A stretch of DNA of 64,000 nt from Streptococcus sanguinis (GTDB lineage Bacteria > Bacillota > Bacilli > Lactobacillales > Streptococcaceae), in the NCBI RefSeq assembly GCF_003943735.1, contig NZ_RJMV01000001.1, forward strand, positions 43,551 through 107,550, written 5' to 3'. The translations under genes and the position numbers were made by a program. The notes beneath the pieces were generated by a model. The model saw only the letters and a list, made by a program, of their open reading frames with translations. It made no database searches and had not been told where the DNA came from. This document shows positions 1 through 13,205 of this stretch, one piece after another (positions within the stretch are counted from its first letter, which is position 1; each line of letters begins with the position of its first letter).

Positions 1-179
1 TGCTTGTCATCATCAACCCGGCGCACCTTAACCTGATCCACTTCTAAAACAGCGATGGTATTGATGTGGCGGGGCAAAATCCCCAGCTCACCCTCAATGG
101 TCTTTACGGAAACAAATGCAGCATGGTGATCATAAATAAGACCATCCGGTGTCACGATTTGTACTGTCATTTGAGCCAT
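1..179 (-). CDS. atpC: F1 ATP synthase epsilon subunit (5' part, cut by window edge)
   Basis: Partial gene; the reading frame runs off the left edge. The N-terminus reads [13 protein letters not shown], typical of the streptococcal epsilon subunit, a central-stalk protein that couples rotation and inhibits ATP hydrolysis. Two adjacent ATG codons occur (182 and 179); the second is preferred because it lies about 6 nt after a GAGG ribosome binding site. It starts 10 nt after the atpD stop and is the last gene of the atp operon. Confidence 0.93.
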   Translation of the reverse strand, partial: MAQMTVQIVTPDGLIYDHHAAFVSVKTIEGELGILPRHINTIAVLEVDQVKVRRVDDDK

Positions 180-189
180 CATTCACCTC

Positions 190-1617
<1,428 letters not shown>

Positions 1618-1634
1618 CTAATTCATTTGTGGCC

Positions 1635-2516
1635 TTATTCTAGGGCACTTGCACCCGCCACGATTTCAGTAATTTCCTGCGTAATGGCAGCTTGCCGAGC
1701 GCGGTTATACTGAATAGTCAAATCACTGATGACCTTTTTAGCATTGTCTGTTGCTGTCTGCATAGCAGTCATACCGGCAGCATTCTCAGCCGTCTTAGCA
1801 TCAATAATGGCACCGTAAATCATGCTCTCTGCAAACTGGGGCAGCAGTTGATCCAAGATAGAATCCCGACTGGACTCCAGTTCCAGATTCAGCGTATAAT
1901 CTTCATCAGCTTCATTGGGATCCAAGTCAATGATTGGCAGCATCTGCTCCACCCGCATCTGACTGGTCAGACTGTTGACATGGTGGTTATAGCAGACATA
2001 GAGCTCATCAAAGAGCTCATTCTGATACATCTCAATGGTCTTGCTAATGATTTTACGGACCTCATCAAAGCTAGGCTGGTCGGCTAGACCACGCAGTTCA
2101 TAAACTGGCTGAATCCCCCGAGCTCGGAAGAAATCAGCACCAACACTTCCGATACAGATGACTTCAAAGTCCTCTCCAGTCGGATGGTACTCAGCTTTCA
2201 GCTCCATCAAAGCCTTGAGAATGGTTGCGTTATAACCGCCTACCAGACCGCGGTCAGAAGTAATGACGATATAGGCTGATTTCTTAACTGGCCGACTGAT
2301 TAACATCGAGTGATGACGGGCATTTTCTGCCTCGTGGCCATGTAGCATATCCGTAACTAACTTACGCACTTTCTGGGCATAGACCTGAAAGTTCTTAGCT
2401 GCCTCCTCAGATTTTCCCAGCTTGGCAGCAGAAACCATCTGCATGGCATTGGTGATTTGACTGGTGTTTTTCGTGGATGCAATTTTATTTTTAATATCAT
2501 TTAATGAAACTGCCAT
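1635..2516 (-). CDS. atpG: F1 ATP synthase gamma subunit
   Basis: Central rotating shaft of F1. At 293 residues it has the expected length. The N-terminal helix ([20 protein letters not shown], then an [12 protein letters not shown] stretch) and the C-terminal helix ending in [14 protein letters not shown] form the coiled coil typical of gamma. It sits 15 nt after atpA and 38 nt before atpD, in operon context. Confidence 0.98.
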   Translation of the reverse strand: MAVSLNDIKNKIASTKNTSQITNAMQMVSAAKLGKSEEAAKNFQVYAQKVRKLVTDMLHGHEAENARHHSMLISRPVKKSAYIVITSDRGLVGGYNATILKALMELKAEYHPTGEDFEVICIGSVGADFFRARGIQPVYELRGLADQPSFDEVRKIISKTIEMYQNELFDELYVCYNHHVNSLTSQMRVEQMLPIIDLDPNEADEDYTLNLELESSRDSILDQLLPQFAESMIYGAIIDAKTAENAAGMTAMQTATDNAKKVISDLTIQYNRARQAAITQEITEIVAGASALE

Positions 2517-2531
2517 CTGACACCTCGATCC

Positions 2532-4040
<1,509 letters not shown>

Positions 4041-4052
4041 TCACACCACTTT

Positions 4053-4589
4053 CTATTTCAATTTTTCTTTTACGACTTGTAATTGACGTTTTATGCTTGC
4101 ATCAATTGTTTTGTTATTGGCAGAGATGACAAAGCCACCAATCAAGCTGCTGTCCAATTCTTCCTTGAGCGAACGGACTTTTAGGCCCATCTTCTGCTCA
4201 ATAATCGGCCGAATCTTCTCCTTCTGACTGGCTGTCAAAGGCTGAACAGAGCGTAGCGTCACCTCAAACTCATTGCTAATCTTTTCAAGCTGGTGCTGGC
4301 TCTCCAGCACAATCTCATAAAAGAGGTCCTCACGATGATTGAGAATGACGATTTCAATCAGATTATCAAGCAATTGCGAACCAGAGTTTTGAAAGAGTCT
4401 CAGACTCTTCTCTTTCTCATGGTCACTGATGCCGATATGTGACAAAAAGTCAGCAAGGCCGGTCTCCGCAAAAACAGCCTTAATCTGACTCAGTTTTTCA
4501 AAAACATCTTCTTGCTGACCTTTTTCAAAGACCGTCTGAACAAAAGGCAAAGCATATTTCTCAATGATTGCATATTGCTTCTTATCCAT
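4053..4589 (-). CDS. atpH: F1 ATP synthase delta subunit
   Basis: Peripheral-stalk subunit that joins the F1 head to the b dimer. At 178 residues it is family length; the C-terminal part contains the LIGGFVISANNKTIDASIKRQL region typical of delta/OSCP. Its start codon shares one base with the atpF stop, implying translational coupling. Confidence 0.95.
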   Translation of the reverse strand: MDKKQYAIIEKYALPFVQTVFEKGQQEDVFEKLSQIKAVFAETGLADFLSHIGISDHEKEKSLRLFQNSGSQLLDNLIEIVILNHREDLFYEIVLESQHQLEKISNEFEVTLRSVQPLTASQKEKIRPIIEQKMGLKVRSLKEELDSSLIGGFVISANNKTIDASIKRQLQVVKEKLK

Positions 4590-5083
4590 CAGGCATCTCC
4601 TAACTGTTTGATATAGCGGTCGATGAGCTCGCTCTGAGCTTCCTTATCCAGTTCCTGGCTCAAAATCTTACTAGCCAGAGCCACTGTCAAGTCAGCCACT
4701 TCTCCTTTGATGCTGCTCATAGCCTCTGCCTTGTTTTGGGCAATTTCCTGATTGGCTTTAGCCTTCAAGCGCCCTGCTTCTTCTGCTGCATTAGCTAGGA
4801 TTCCAGCCTTATTCTTCTCAGCTGTCTCCTTAGCTGTCTCAACGATAGAAACTGCTTCGACCCGACTGCCTGCCAGAGCTTCCTCACGCTTTTGCGCCAA
4901 GTCTTCAGCTTTCTTACGGGCAGCTTCTGCACCATCAATATCGTCTGAAATCTTTTGAGCACGCTGATCTAAAATCCCGATAATATTGCCCCAAGCAAAC
5001 TTCTTAATGAGAAATACTAAAAGAAGAAAGGAGCCAGCAATCAGGATAAAGTTGCCAATAATTTCACCTACGGTTATATTCAT
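4589..5083 (-). CDS. atpF: Fo ATP synthase b subunit
   Basis: Membrane-anchored stator subunit. The 164-residue protein has one N-terminal membrane span (about residues 8-28) and then a long charged, alanine-rich helix (about 30-150) expected to dimerise as a coiled coil. It overlaps atpH by one base and follows atpB by 18 nt. Confidence 0.97.
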   Translation of the reverse strand: MNITVGEIIGNFILIAGSFLLLVFLIKKFAWGNIIGILDQRAQKISDDIDGAEAARKKAEDLAQKREEALAGSRVEAVSIVETAKETAEKNKAGILANAAEEAGRLKAKANQEIAQNKAEAMSSIKGEVADLTVALASKILSQELDKEAQSELIDRYIKQLGDA

Positions 5084-5101
5084 TTTATCTATCCTTTCTT
5101 T

Positions 5102-5818
5102 TTATTCTTCCTCACCATTAATTTTCTTACCAAGATACATAGATGTTAGCATGGTAAAAACATAGGCTTGGATACAGGAAATAAAGATGGAAAAACCAGT
5201 CCAAACCATGTTCATAATAAAGGCAATCGGATACCAATACGCTGCTTGATGTGCCCAAGTCAAGAGCAAACCAGCCAATACTTCACCTGCAAAAATATTT
5301 CCATAAATCCGCAAGGCTAGCGAAGCAAAATTGGTAAATTCTTCCAAGATATTCATGGGTGTCATGATACCTGGAGTCACAAAACCTTTTAGATATCCTT
5401 TTATACCTTGACGACGAATTCCTTCTACATGACAGAATACCGTCACTAAAAGAGAGAAGCCCAAGTCAAAAGCGAGATTGGCTGTCGGCGATGTCCAAAG
5501 ATTAAAACCATTGGTTGTCTGGACCTTAGCCATTAATCCCAAGTTATTCGCCACAGCTACGAAAAGAAAGAGGGAGAATAGAAAAAGCGAGTAATTCTTC
5601 ATATAATGCTCGCCAACGTTTCCCTTGGTAAAATCTATGACAAAGTCATAGATATATTCCAAAGCATTCTGCTTTCTTGACGGCTTAATTGTCATCTTTC
5701 GACTTGCCCAATAAACAAGTCCAAAAGTTACAAACACCGTCAGCAGAGTCATGGCCAGCAGGGTCAAATCAAAGGTCACAGGACCTATATTGATAGTTGG
5801 ATTGATACTTTCTTCCAA
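5102..5818 (-). CDS. atpB: Fo ATP synthase a subunit
   Basis: Membrane subunit forming the proton half-channels against the c ring. The 238-residue protein is hydrophobic with several membrane spans. The segment [14 protein letters not shown] carries the essential arginine that faces the c-ring carboxylate. It lies between atpE and atpF with short gaps. Confidence 0.97.
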   Translation of the reverse strand: MEESINPTINIGPVTFDLTLLAMTLLTVFVTFGLVYWASRKMTIKPSRKQNALEYIYDFVIDFTKGNVGEHYMKNYSLFLFSLFLFVAVANNLGLMAKVQTTNGFNLWTSPTANLAFDLGFSLLVTVFCHVEGIRRQGIKGYLKGFVTPGIMTPMNILEEFTNFASLALRIYGNIFAGEVLAGLLLTWAHQAAYWYPIAFIMNMVWTGFSIFISCIQAYVFTMLTSMYLGKKINGEEE

Positions 5819-5853
5819 CAGATGACACCCCCTTTTCTAAAGAGAATCCTTTC

Positions 5854-6054
5854 TTATTTGATAACAAAGGACATAGCCAGCGTTACAAAGAAAGTACCTT
5901 CAACAAAGGCTACTCCCAAGATTAGGAGGCTTCGCAATTGACCGATAATTTCTGGCTGACGAGCTGCCGCCTTAAATAGATTACTCATAATCATACCTTC
6001 AGCAATTGATACGCCCAAGCAGGCCAAACAAAGTCCTAAATATGTTAAATTCAT
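5854..6054 (-). CDS. atpE: Fo ATP synthase c subunit
   Basis: Proton-carrying ring subunit, 66 residues, two membrane helices joined by a polar RQPE loop (residues 32-35). Glu52 in the second helix (VAFVEGTF) is the proton-binding carboxylate. It is short for the family, as is usual in streptococci. First gene of the operon, with a GGAG ribosome binding site about 8 nt upstream. Confidence 0.97.
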   Translation of the reverse strand: MNLTYLGLCLACLGVSIAEGMIMSNLFKAAARQPEIIGQLRSLLILGVAFVEGTFFVTLAMSFVIK

Positions 6055-6091
6055 GATGACTTCTCCTTTATATTTTAAAATTTACTTCCTT

Positions 6092-6120
6092 AGTTTACTC
6101 CTAAAATATCAAATAGTCAA
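6092..6120 (-). promoter_or_regulatory. Predicted promoter of the atp operon
   Basis: On the minus strand a TTGACT -35 box (6115-6120) and a TAAACT -10 box (6092-6097) are separated by 17 nt, giving a leader of about 30 nt before atpE. Sequence match only. Confidence 0.65.
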
Positions 6121-6133
6121 TCTTTTGCCACCA

Positions 6134-6149
6134 TTGTAAGCGTTTTTTG
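6134..6149. promoter_or_regulatory. cre-like site upstream of the atp promoter
   Basis: TTGTAAGCGTTTTTTG resembles the CcpA operator consensus, WTGNAANCGNWNNCW, but lacks the C in the right half. It lies about 15 nt upstream of the -35 box, where CcpA could activate or repress. Weak on its own. Confidence 0.35.
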
Positions 6150-6280
6150 TTTCATTCTTTTGATTTATAAATTTTCCTGTCAAAACAATTGAATTATTAT
6201 TGATATACAAACTATTCTGCTATATAAATAAGAAGAAAGTGATTAAAATTTCACTTATTTCATATATTTTTTAAAGAAAA

Positions 6281-6305
6281 AAGAGCAAAGTGATTATTTG
6301 CTCTT
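6281..6305 (-). terminator. Intrinsic terminator after manA
   Basis: A perfect 9-bp stem, AAGAGCAAA against TTTGCTCTT with a 7-nt loop. On the minus strand it is followed by a T-rich tract (complement of the A run at 6273-6280). It lies 14 nt beyond the manA stop. Confidence 0.8.
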
Positions 6306-6318
6306 GATTTTCCTATAG

Positions 6319-7260
6319 TTATGGATGGCTGACAATCAGCTGCAAATCTCCAGACAAGGTCCATTCTGTAACATCGCTAGGCAGGATGAAAGGCTCCCCT
6401 TTTTCAAGAGGATAAACTGCCCCACCAACTTCTAGCTTACCGACACCTTCCAAGACACTGACCAAGCTATAGTCTGCTGTCTTTTTAAAATTGACCGAAC
6501 CAGCGATATCCCACTTGTAAACAGCAAAGAAGTCATTGGCCACCAAAAGAGTTGAAGTCAAACTATCTGCCTGAATGGTAACAGGACGGCTATTGGCTGG
6601 CTCACCGATAGTCAAAACATCAATAGACTGCTCCAAATGCAGCTCGCGAAGATTACCAGCATCGTCCTTACGATCAAAGTCATAGACACGGTAGGTCGTG
6701 TCACTGGACTGCTGAGTTTCTAAAATCAGAATCCCCGATCCAATGGCATGCATGGTGCCACTTGGTACATAGAAGAAGTCACCAGCCTTGACTGGGATTT
6801 TGGTCAGAAGATGGTCCCAGTCCTTGCTCTCAATCTGCTGGCGCAGCTCTTCCTTGCTCCTAGCATTGTGACCATAGATAATCTCTGCTCCTTCGTCTGC
6901 AGCAATGACATACCAGCATTCAGTCTTACCAAGCTCCCCTTCGTGCTCTAGTCCATAAGCATCATCAGGATGGACCTGAACACTGAGCCAGTCATTGGCA
7001 TCTAAAATCTTGGTCAAAAGCGGAAAGACTGGCTCTGGGCGATTGCCAAAAAGCTCACGGTGCTTGGCATAGAGAACATCTAACTTCTGGCCGGCAAATC
7101 GCCCGTTCTTGACGGTTGACACACCATTGGGATGAGCCGAGATAGCCCAGTATTCCCCTACATGGTCGCTGGGAATCTCATAGCCAAAGACATCCCGCAG
7201 CTTGGTTCCGCCCCAAATCTTCTCCTGCATCACAGACTGTAGAAATAATGGTTCTGACAT
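6319..7260 (-). CDS. manA: Mannose-6-phosphate isomerase, class I
   Basis: Interconverts mannose-6-phosphate and fructose-6-phosphate, feeding PTS-imported mannose into glycolysis. The 313-residue cupin-fold enzyme has the zinc-binding elements QVHPDD near residue 97, GKTECW near 112 and GTMHAIG near 170. Length agrees with other Firmicute ManA proteins. It is a single gene with its own predicted promoter and terminator. Confidence 0.95.
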   Translation of the reverse strand: MSEPLFLQSVMQEKIWGGTKLRDVFGYEIPSDHVGEYWAISAHPNGVSTVKNGRFAGQKLDVLYAKHRELFGNRPEPVFPLLTKILDANDWLSVQVHPDDAYGLEHEGELGKTECWYVIAADEGAEIIYGHNARSKEELRQQIESKDWDHLLTKIPVKAGDFFYVPSGTMHAIGSGILILETQQSSDTTYRVYDFDRKDDAGNLRELHLEQSIDVLTIGEPANSRPVTIQADSLTSTLLVANDFFAVYKWDIAGSVNFKKTADYSLVSVLEGVGKLEVGGAVYPLEKGEPFILPSDVTEWTLSGDLQLIVSHP

Positions 7261-7333
7261 AGTAGACTCCTTAAATATTTTTTACATCCAGCAAGGAATA
7301 CCCCTTGGTGTCGAAACGGTTGTTACTGCTTTC

Positions 7334-7362
7334 ATTATAATATAGCATAGGCACTTTGTCTA
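7334..7362 (-). promoter_or_regulatory. Predicted promoter of manA
   Basis: TAGACA (-35, 7357-7362) and TATAAT (-10, 7334-7339) with a 17-nt spacer on the minus strand, about 70 nt before the manA start. Confidence 0.6.
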
Positions 7363-7384
7363 CTATCTGCTGAAAGCAATTCCT

Positions 7385-7885
7385 TTATAATAAAAAAAGT
7401 AAAGCTCCCCAGCAAATGCCGCAAAGATAACCTACCAGCACATCCTTTGGATAGTGCACGCCGCCAATCACGCGCACTACGGCCAGTCCTGCTGAAAGTA
7501 AGAGGCAGATAAGCCCCGGCAGCCAGAAAAAGTAGAGCAAGCCCATGGAAATCACTGTCGCCGAAAAGACATGGCGGCTGGGCATGGATTTACCTGATGT
7601 ATCCTTGGCCAGCAAGGGCTGAATAGCCCATTTCTCGTAAGGGCGTGCTTGATTCAGCCGTTTACGAATAGCTGACAACAGACCAAATCCAATCGCTGGC
7701 AGGAAGAAAAAAGCAAGCAGCCCTTTCCAGCCTTCTGTCAGAAAGGCGCTGATTAGAACGAGGCCATAAACAATAGGTATGAAGAGGGTCATTCCCCGAT
7801 TGAAGTAAACCAGCCCTTTCAGCCACTGAGGGCGACTGCGAAAGGGAGTCGTTAATTGTTGATAAAAAATCGTGTAGTCTTTCAT
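7385..7885 (-). CDS. PAP2-family membrane phosphatase
   Basis: Probable integral membrane lipid phosphatase (undecaprenyl-pyrophosphate or phosphatidate type). The 166-residue protein has about five hydrophobic segments and the three PAP2 motifs: KRLNQARPYE near residue 72, PSRH near residue 102, and RVIGGVHYPKD near residue 140 with the nucleophile-supporting His and Asp. A minus-strand extended -10 element (TGC then TATAGT, 7933-7941) lies about 50 nt upstream. Its substrate cannot be read from the sequence. Confidence 0.88.
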   Translation of the reverse strand: MKDYTIFYQQLTTPFRSRPQWLKGLVYFNRGMTLFIPIVYGLVLISAFLTEGWKGLLAFFFLPAIGFGLLSAIRKRLNQARPYEKWAIQPLLAKDTSGKSMPSRHVFSATVISMGLLYFFWLPGLICLLLSAGLAVVRVIGGVHYPKDVLVGYLCGICWGALLFLL

Positions 7886-7973
7886 GCTTGCTTACCCTGC
7901 TTTTCTAAAAATTGGACACTCATACTTTCTCTACTATAGCATATTTCTAGACAAGATGGTAGTTTGATAGCAA

Positions 7974-8003
7974 AAGAGACTGAGACCCAGGCCCCAATCT
8001 CTT
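7974..8003 (-). terminator. Probable terminator of the glg operon
   Basis: Hairpin with AAGAGA and TCTCTT arms just beyond the glgP stop, followed on the minus strand by a short T tract. Stem is short, so moderate confidence. Confidence 0.5.
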
Positions 8004-8027
8004 ATTGTTTATGTTTTCTCAGGAGTA

Positions 8028-10424
8028 TTATTTCTCCAAGTTCCAGATTTCCTTGGCATATTGCTCAATGGTATCGTCTGAGGTAAACTTGTCAGATGTA
8101 GCGATATTAATCAAGCTCATGCGAGCCCATTTTTCTTTGTCACGATAGAGAGCATCAATCTTCTCTTGAGCTTCTACATAGGAGTGGAAGTCTTCCAAGA
8201 GGAAGTATTCGTCATTGTGGGTGATGAGGGCTTCGTAGATTTCAGAGCCTTCTTCACGAACATTTGGAATGGTGCCGTTGACAAAGGTATCGACCACTCG
8301 GCGAATATCTGGATTGCTTTCATAGACACCTCGTGAGTAATAATCATGGCGGGCATAGTGCTCGTAAACTTGGTCCTTGTCCATCCCGAAAATAACAATG
8401 TTGTCGTCACCGATCTCGTCCTTGATTTCGATATTGGCTCCGTCCAATGTAGCCAGAGTAATGGCACCTGTCATCATGAACTTCATGTTGGAAGTACCAG
8501 AAGCCTCCTTGGAAGCCAGAGAAATCTGCTCTGATACATCTGCCGCAGGAATGATGAGCTCAGCTAGGCTGACCCGGTAGTTTTCTAGGAAAACAACCTT
8601 GAGTTTACCTTGCAGACTTTCATCCTTGTTGACCAGATTAGCCACTTCATTGATCAGCTTAATGACCGACTTGGCAAAGTGGTAGCCTGGAGCAGCCTTG
8701 GCACCGAAGATAAAGACGCGTGGCACCATATCCTTATTAGGATTGTCCTTGAGGTCCCAGTAGAGCTTGATGATATGAAGCAGGTTAAGCAGCTGACGCT
8801 TGTAGGCGTGGAGACGTTTCACCTGCACATCAAAGATGGCTTCTGTAGAAACTTCTGCTCCTGTTGATTCCTTGATGAAGTCAGCCAGACGAGCCTTAGC
8901 TTCTTGCTTCACTCGATAAAAATCGCCCAGCACTTGCGGATCATCCTTGAATTCCAAAAGCTTACGCAGCTCATGGATATCACTTCTCCAGCCCTTACCA
9001 ATAAGCTTATCAATCTCAGCTGACAGAGGCTGGTCCGCAATCTGCAGCCAGCGGCGCTGGATAATCCCGTTGGTCTTGTTATTAAACTTCTCTGGGTAAA
9101 TGCTATAGAAATCACGCAAAGTATCTTCTTTGAGCAGTTCTGTGTGGAGTTTGGCAACACCATTGATTGAATGACCGCCAATGATAGCCAAGTGAGCCAT
9201 GTGAATTTGATTGTCCTTGACGATTCGAGTATTTTCGATAACTTGCGGATCAAGGCTGCGTCCAGCCATTTCAGCTACATAGCGGTTGTCGATTTCTAGG
9301 ATAATCTGATAAACCCGCGGTAGGACATTCTTAAAGAGCTCTGCATCCCATTTTTCCAAGGCTTCAGACAAAATGGTGTGGTTGGTGTAGCTCATGGTTT
9401 TAACCGTAGCATTCCAAGCATCTGCCCATTCCAGGTCGTACTCATCCACCAAGAGGCGCATAAACTCAGCCGGTGCGACAGCTGGGTGAGTATCGTTAAT
9501 ATGGACAGAGACCTTCTCATGAATATCCTTGAGCGGACGACCTTGCTTGAGGTAGGATTTGATAATGGTCTGCAGACCTGCACTGGTCATGAAGTATTCC
9601 TGAATCAAGCGCAGCTCTTTTCCTTCGTAGCTAGAGTCGTCTGGATAGAGAATGGCAGTGATGTCTTGCACCCGGCGACGAGCTTCAATGGTCGGATAGT
9701 CCAATTCATACTCCTCTGGAATTTCAACATCCCAAAGACGGAGATTGTTGACATTGTCATTGCCAAAGCCAATCTGCGGCACATCGTAAGGAACGGCCCG
9801 CAAGGTTTTGGAATTCTCATAAAGAGGCACAATCCGGCCTTTTTCATTGGCATGGAGGGAAACATTTCCGAAGATTTTAACGTCAACAATATCATGGTCC
9901 TTACGGGTTTCCCAGACATTGCCCAGACTGCCAAACCAAGCATCAGGAATTTCTACCTGATAGCCATCTACGATGCGTTGCTTAAAGAGTCCATAGCGAT
10001 AACGAATCCCATTTCCAAATCCTGGATAGCCAGTGGTTGCCAGCGAGTCCATGAAGGCGGCCGCCAAGCGGCCCAGACCGCCATTCCCCAAGGCCATGTC
10101 ATACTCAGCATTCTTAACATCCTCAAAGTCAACGCCCAACTCGGCAAAGCCTTCCTTGACCGTATCAAGGATACCTAAGTTGAGCAGATTGGTTTCCAGC
10201 ATGCGTCCTGGAAGAAACTCGATAGAAAAGTAATAAGCTGTCTTTTGCTGCTGCTCAATCAACTGATTACGGCGCTCCAGCCACAGGGGCGTGATATACT
10301 TACGGACAGTGCTGGCCAGAGCCTGAAAAAGCTCCACTGAAGTCGCATCAGCAACCTTAATCAGCTGTCTTTCATGTAGAATATCCTTAAAATCTCGAAT
10401 AAAACTTTCTTTTGTCAGTTCCAT
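8028..10424 (-). CDS. glgP: Glycogen/maltodextrin phosphorylase
   Basis: Phosphorolyses alpha-1,4-glucan ends to glucose-1-phosphate. At 798 residues it is a full-length family GT35 enzyme. The pyridoxal-phosphate site EASGTSNMKFMMTG is near residue 650, and the NDTHPAVAPAEFMRLL and GRLAAAFMDS segments are typical. It is the last gene of the glg operon, 214 nt after glgA; that gap holds a strong stem-loop, so part of its expression may be separate. The symbol glgP versus malP cannot be decided by sequence alone, but glg operon membership favours glgP. Confidence 0.95.
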   Translation of the reverse strand: MELTKESFIRDFKDILHERQLIKVADATSVELFQALASTVRKYITPLWLERRNQLIEQQQKTAYYFSIEFLPGRMLETNLLNLGILDTVKEGFAELGVDFEDVKNAEYDMALGNGGLGRLAAAFMDSLATTGYPGFGNGIRYRYGLFKQRIVDGYQVEIPDAWFGSLGNVWETRKDHDIVDVKIFGNVSLHANEKGRIVPLYENSKTLRAVPYDVPQIGFGNDNVNNLRLWDVEIPEEYELDYPTIEARRRVQDITAILYPDDSSYEGKELRLIQEYFMTSAGLQTIIKSYLKQGRPLKDIHEKVSVHINDTHPAVAPAEFMRLLVDEYDLEWADAWNATVKTMSYTNHTILSEALEKWDAELFKNVLPRVYQIILEIDNRYVAEMAGRSLDPQVIENTRIVKDNQIHMAHLAIIGGHSINGVAKLHTELLKEDTLRDFYSIYPEKFNNKTNGIIQRRWLQIADQPLSAEIDKLIGKGWRSDIHELRKLLEFKDDPQVLGDFYRVKQEAKARLADFIKESTGAEVSTEAIFDVQVKRLHAYKRQLLNLLHIIKLYWDLKDNPNKDMVPRVFIFGAKAAPGYHFAKSVIKLINEVANLVNKDESLQGKLKVVFLENYRVSLAELIIPAADVSEQISLASKEASGTSNMKFMMTGAITLATLDGANIEIKDEIGDDNIVIFGMDKDQVYEHYARHDYYSRGVYESNPDIRRVVDTFVNGTIPNVREEGSEIYEALITHNDEYFLLEDFHSYVEAQEKIDALYRDKEKWARMSLINIATSDKFTSDDTIEQYAKEIWNLEK

Positions 10425-10580
10425 GGTGGGTGGTTATCTCCCTTTCTTAATAGCGGGAAACAGTTTTTAAACGCAGGAATACTTTTTTCAATCAAGATGG
10501 GAAGCACTCGCTTCAGCCACAAACTAAAAACAGGGCTCCAATACAGTATGATAATATATAAAAATGTAATTCTCACGGAA

Positions 10581-10611
10581 ATCCTCCCTTGTCCCATGGG
10601 CAAGAGAGGAT
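10581..10611. repeat. Stem-loop between glgA and glgP
   Basis: Arms ATCCTC-C-CTTG and CAAG-A-GAGGAT flank a GC-rich loop, giving ten pairs around one mismatch. It lacks a T tract on the minus strand, so it is not a normal terminator for glgA; an RNA processing or stability role is possible. The rest of the 214-nt gap shows no gene. Confidence 0.55.
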
Positions 10612-10638
10612 TTGTTTACACTGATTCCGAAGTAAATG

Positions 10639-12069
10639 TTATAGAAGTGATTGATACAAATCACTGTATGCCTTGCTGGCTGTATCCCAAGAGAAGTCTC
10701 TCTCCATCGCCTGCTCTTGCAGAGATTTCCAAGCTTCCTTATCATCGGCATAGAGCTTGAGTGCCTCCTTGAAGGTCCAAGTCAGCCAGTAGCCAGAAAA
10801 GTTATTGAAGCTAAAGCCAGTTCCCTGTCCTGTATAGACATTGTAAGGCTCTACGGTATCACGCAGACCGCCCACTTCATGCACCAAAGGCAAAGTTCCG
10901 TAGCGCATAGCCATCATTTGTGACAGGCCACAAGGCTCGAAGCGGCTTGGCATGAGGAAAATATCGCTGGCTGCATAAATCTCCTGAGCCAAGGTCACAT
11001 CAAAGAGGATGTTGGCTGAAAGCTTATTAGGATAGGCATGACCAAACCAAGCGAAAGCCTGTTCAAAAGCTGGATCCCCTGTTCCCAAGAGGATAATCTG
11101 CACATCTTCCTGCAGGAGATTGTGTAGCTCTTCCACTACCAAGTCAAAGCCTTTCTGACGGGTCAGACGGGAAACAATCCCAACTACCGGCACATCATCA
11201 CGCACAGGCAGACCAACTCGCTCTTGCAAAGCTCGCTTGTTTTCTAGTTTACCAGATAAGTCAGATTTGTCAAAGTGATGAGCTAAGAGCGGATCCGTTT
11301 CTGGGTTATAGATATCTGTATCTATACCGTTGACAATTCCGACCAGCTTACCGGACTCCATCCGCAGGATCTGATCCAAATTACAGCCAAATTCTGGTGT
11401 ACGGATTTCACCTGCATAGCTTGGTGATACAGTTGTCACTCGGTCCGCATAGAGAATGCCAGCCTTCATCCAGTTGAGACAGTCATTCCAACGCAGGGTT
11501 CCGTCTGCATAGCGCTCATAGCCCACTCCAAATAGTTCCCAAAGCATGCTGTCAGGGAACTGACCTTGGAACTCCAGATTATGGATGGTCAAGACAGTCT
11601 TGATATTCTGATATGCTTGAATCCAATGGTATTTTTCCTTAACCAAGAAAGGAATCATAGCTGTATGATAATCGTGAACATGCAGAACATCTGGAATAAA
11701 ATCAATCCGCTCCATCAGCTCTACTGCTGCTAACTGGAAGTAAGCAAAGCGCTCACCGTCATCAAAGTCCCCGTAAACATGGCCGCGGAAGAAATAATGC
11801 TGATTGTCAATAAAATAGAAGGACACACCGTTCAAGACCAGTCGCTTGACCCCAACGTACTGGCGGCGCCAGCCAACACTGACTTCAAAGTAGAAAAGGT
11901 CTTCCACCTGGTCGCCAAATTTGGCATGGGTCATGTCATAGTATGGCAGAATGACACCAACTTCATGGCCAGCCTTGACCAGTGATTTGGGGAGAGCACC
12001 GATAACGTCTCCCAAACCACCTGTCTTAGAAAATGGGGCTCCTTCTGCTGCTGCAAATAAAATCTTCAT
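10639..12069 (-). CDS. glgA: Glycogen synthase
   Basis: Transfers glucose from ADP-glucose to the non-reducing end of glycogen (family GT5). The 476-residue protein begins [20 protein letters not shown], carrying the KTGGL ADP-glucose motif at residues 15-19. The C-terminal [17 protein letters not shown] segment is the second conserved site. Its start overlaps the glgD stop by four bases (ATGA). Confidence 0.97.
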   Translation of the reverse strand: MKILFAAAEGAPFSKTGGLGDVIGALPKSLVKAGHEVGVILPYYDMTHAKFGDQVEDLFYFEVSVGWRRQYVGVKRLVLNGVSFYFIDNQHYFFRGHVYGDFDDGERFAYFQLAAVELMERIDFIPDVLHVHDYHTAMIPFLVKEKYHWIQAYQNIKTVLTIHNLEFQGQFPDSMLWELFGVGYERYADGTLRWNDCLNWMKAGILYADRVTTVSPSYAGEIRTPEFGCNLDQILRMESGKLVGIVNGIDTDIYNPETDPLLAHHFDKSDLSGKLENKRALQERVGLPVRDDVPVVGIVSRLTRQKGFDLVVEELHNLLQEDVQIILLGTGDPAFEQAFAWFGHAYPNKLSANILFDVTLAQEIYAASDIFLMPSRFEPCGLSQMMAMRYGTLPLVHEVGGLRDTVEPYNVYTGQGTGFSFNNFSGYWLTWTFKEALKLYADDKEAWKSLQEQAMERDFSWDTASKAYSDLYQSLL

Positions 12070-13205
12070 CGAATTATGTCCTCTGTAACTTTTTGGCCCT
12101 TCTTGACTACGATTGGGTCTTCTGCTGTTCCGCGAATCACCACTCCTTCGCCAATTTCAACACCCTTGTCCACAATCGCGTACTCGACAGTTGCATTTTC
12201 TCCAACCTTCACTCGAGGGAAGAGAACACTGTGTTTGACACTGCTTCCAGTCTTAATCTTGGTATTCCGTGAAATTACAGAATTGATGACCTCACCTTCC
12301 ACAATGCTTCCTGACGCAAACTGGGAGCGAGATACTTTTGAAGACTCAGCATAGTAAGTTGGCTCTTCATTCTTAACCTTTGTGTAAATCTTTTGGTTCG
12401 GACTGAAGAGAGAGTAGAATTTTTTGCTTTCAAGCATATCGATGTTGGATCTGTAGTAGGTCTCTACAGAATAGATATTTGCCAGATAGCCTGTATATTC
12501 GTAGGCAAATGCCCCTTCCTGAGTTGCTAAATCACGCAGGACATAACGCAGTTTTTGTGGATGCTCTTTCTTAGCTTCTTCTTCCAGCTTTTCAATCAGC
12601 CAAGGAGTATCCACTACAAAGATATCTGTAGACATATTGAAGAGCTCAGCATCTTCTCGGCCATCAAAGAGTTTATGCCCTCTGACATGGTCTGTTTCGT
12701 CAATATCTAGGACAGCATTCACATCCGAGATATTTTCCTTGTGCAATTTCTTGTAGACAACTGTAATCGGCTGCTCTGTTGTATTATGCAAGTGGAAAAC
12801 TTGATTGAGGTCAATATTAACCAAGATATCACAGTTAAGTGCAACAGTTTGGTTGGAACCAGAACGTTTGAGGTAGGTCAAAAGCTGCTTATAGTATTCC
12901 TCACCGACTGTAGAGCTTTCTACACGAGTATTGTAGATTCCCAGGTAATAGTGGCTAAGCAAGGTAGACAGACCCCACTCACGACCTGAACGAATATGGT
13001 CAAAAACAGAGCTGATATTGTCCTGCTGGAAGATACCAAAGACACTGCGGATACCAGCATTGGCAAGACTTGAAAGCGGGAAGTCAATCAAACGGTATTT
13101 CCCACCGAATGGCAAGCTGGCTACTGGACGATGATTTGTCAGAGTTGACATATCATGAAAGCCGACTGTATTTCCTAAAATTGCTGAGTATTTATCAATC
13201 TTCAT
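12066..13205 (-). CDS. glgD: Glucose-1-phosphate adenylyltransferase, GlgD-type subunit
   Basis: Partner of GlgC in the ADP-glucose pyrophosphorylase. The start is placed at [11 protein letters not shown] (13205), which overlaps the end of glgC by 11 nt; a longer frame upstream is not supported. The 379-residue protein keeps the family fold and left-handed beta-helix C-terminus, but where GlgC has the nucleotide-binding GGxGTRL loop GlgD reads [11 protein letters not shown]. This fits the known role of GlgD as a largely non-catalytic regulatory subunit in Firmicutes. Confidence 0.93.
   Translation of the reverse strand: MKIDKYSAILGNTVGFHDMSTLTNHRPVASLPFGGKYRLIDFPLSSLANAGIRSVFGIFQQDNISSVFDHIRSGREWGLSTLLSHYYLGIYNTRVESSTVGEEYYKQLLTYLKRSGSNQTVALNCDILVNIDLNQVFHLHNTTEQPITVVYKKLHKENISDVNAVLDIDETDHVRGHKLFDGREDAELFNMSTDIFVVDTPWLIEKLEEEAKKEHPQKLRYVLRDLATQEGAFAYEYTGYLANIYSVETYYRSNIDMLESKKFYSLFSPNQKIYTKVKNEEPTYYAESSKVSRSQFASGSIVEGEVINSVISRNTKIKTGSSVKHSVLFPRVKVGENATVEYAIVDKGVEIGEGVVIRGTAEDPIVVKKGQKVTEDIIR

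Noticed and set aside
9378..10178. 266-codon open frame opposite glgP
   Set aside because: Antisense shadow of a conserved coding sequence with no plausible initiation or domain.
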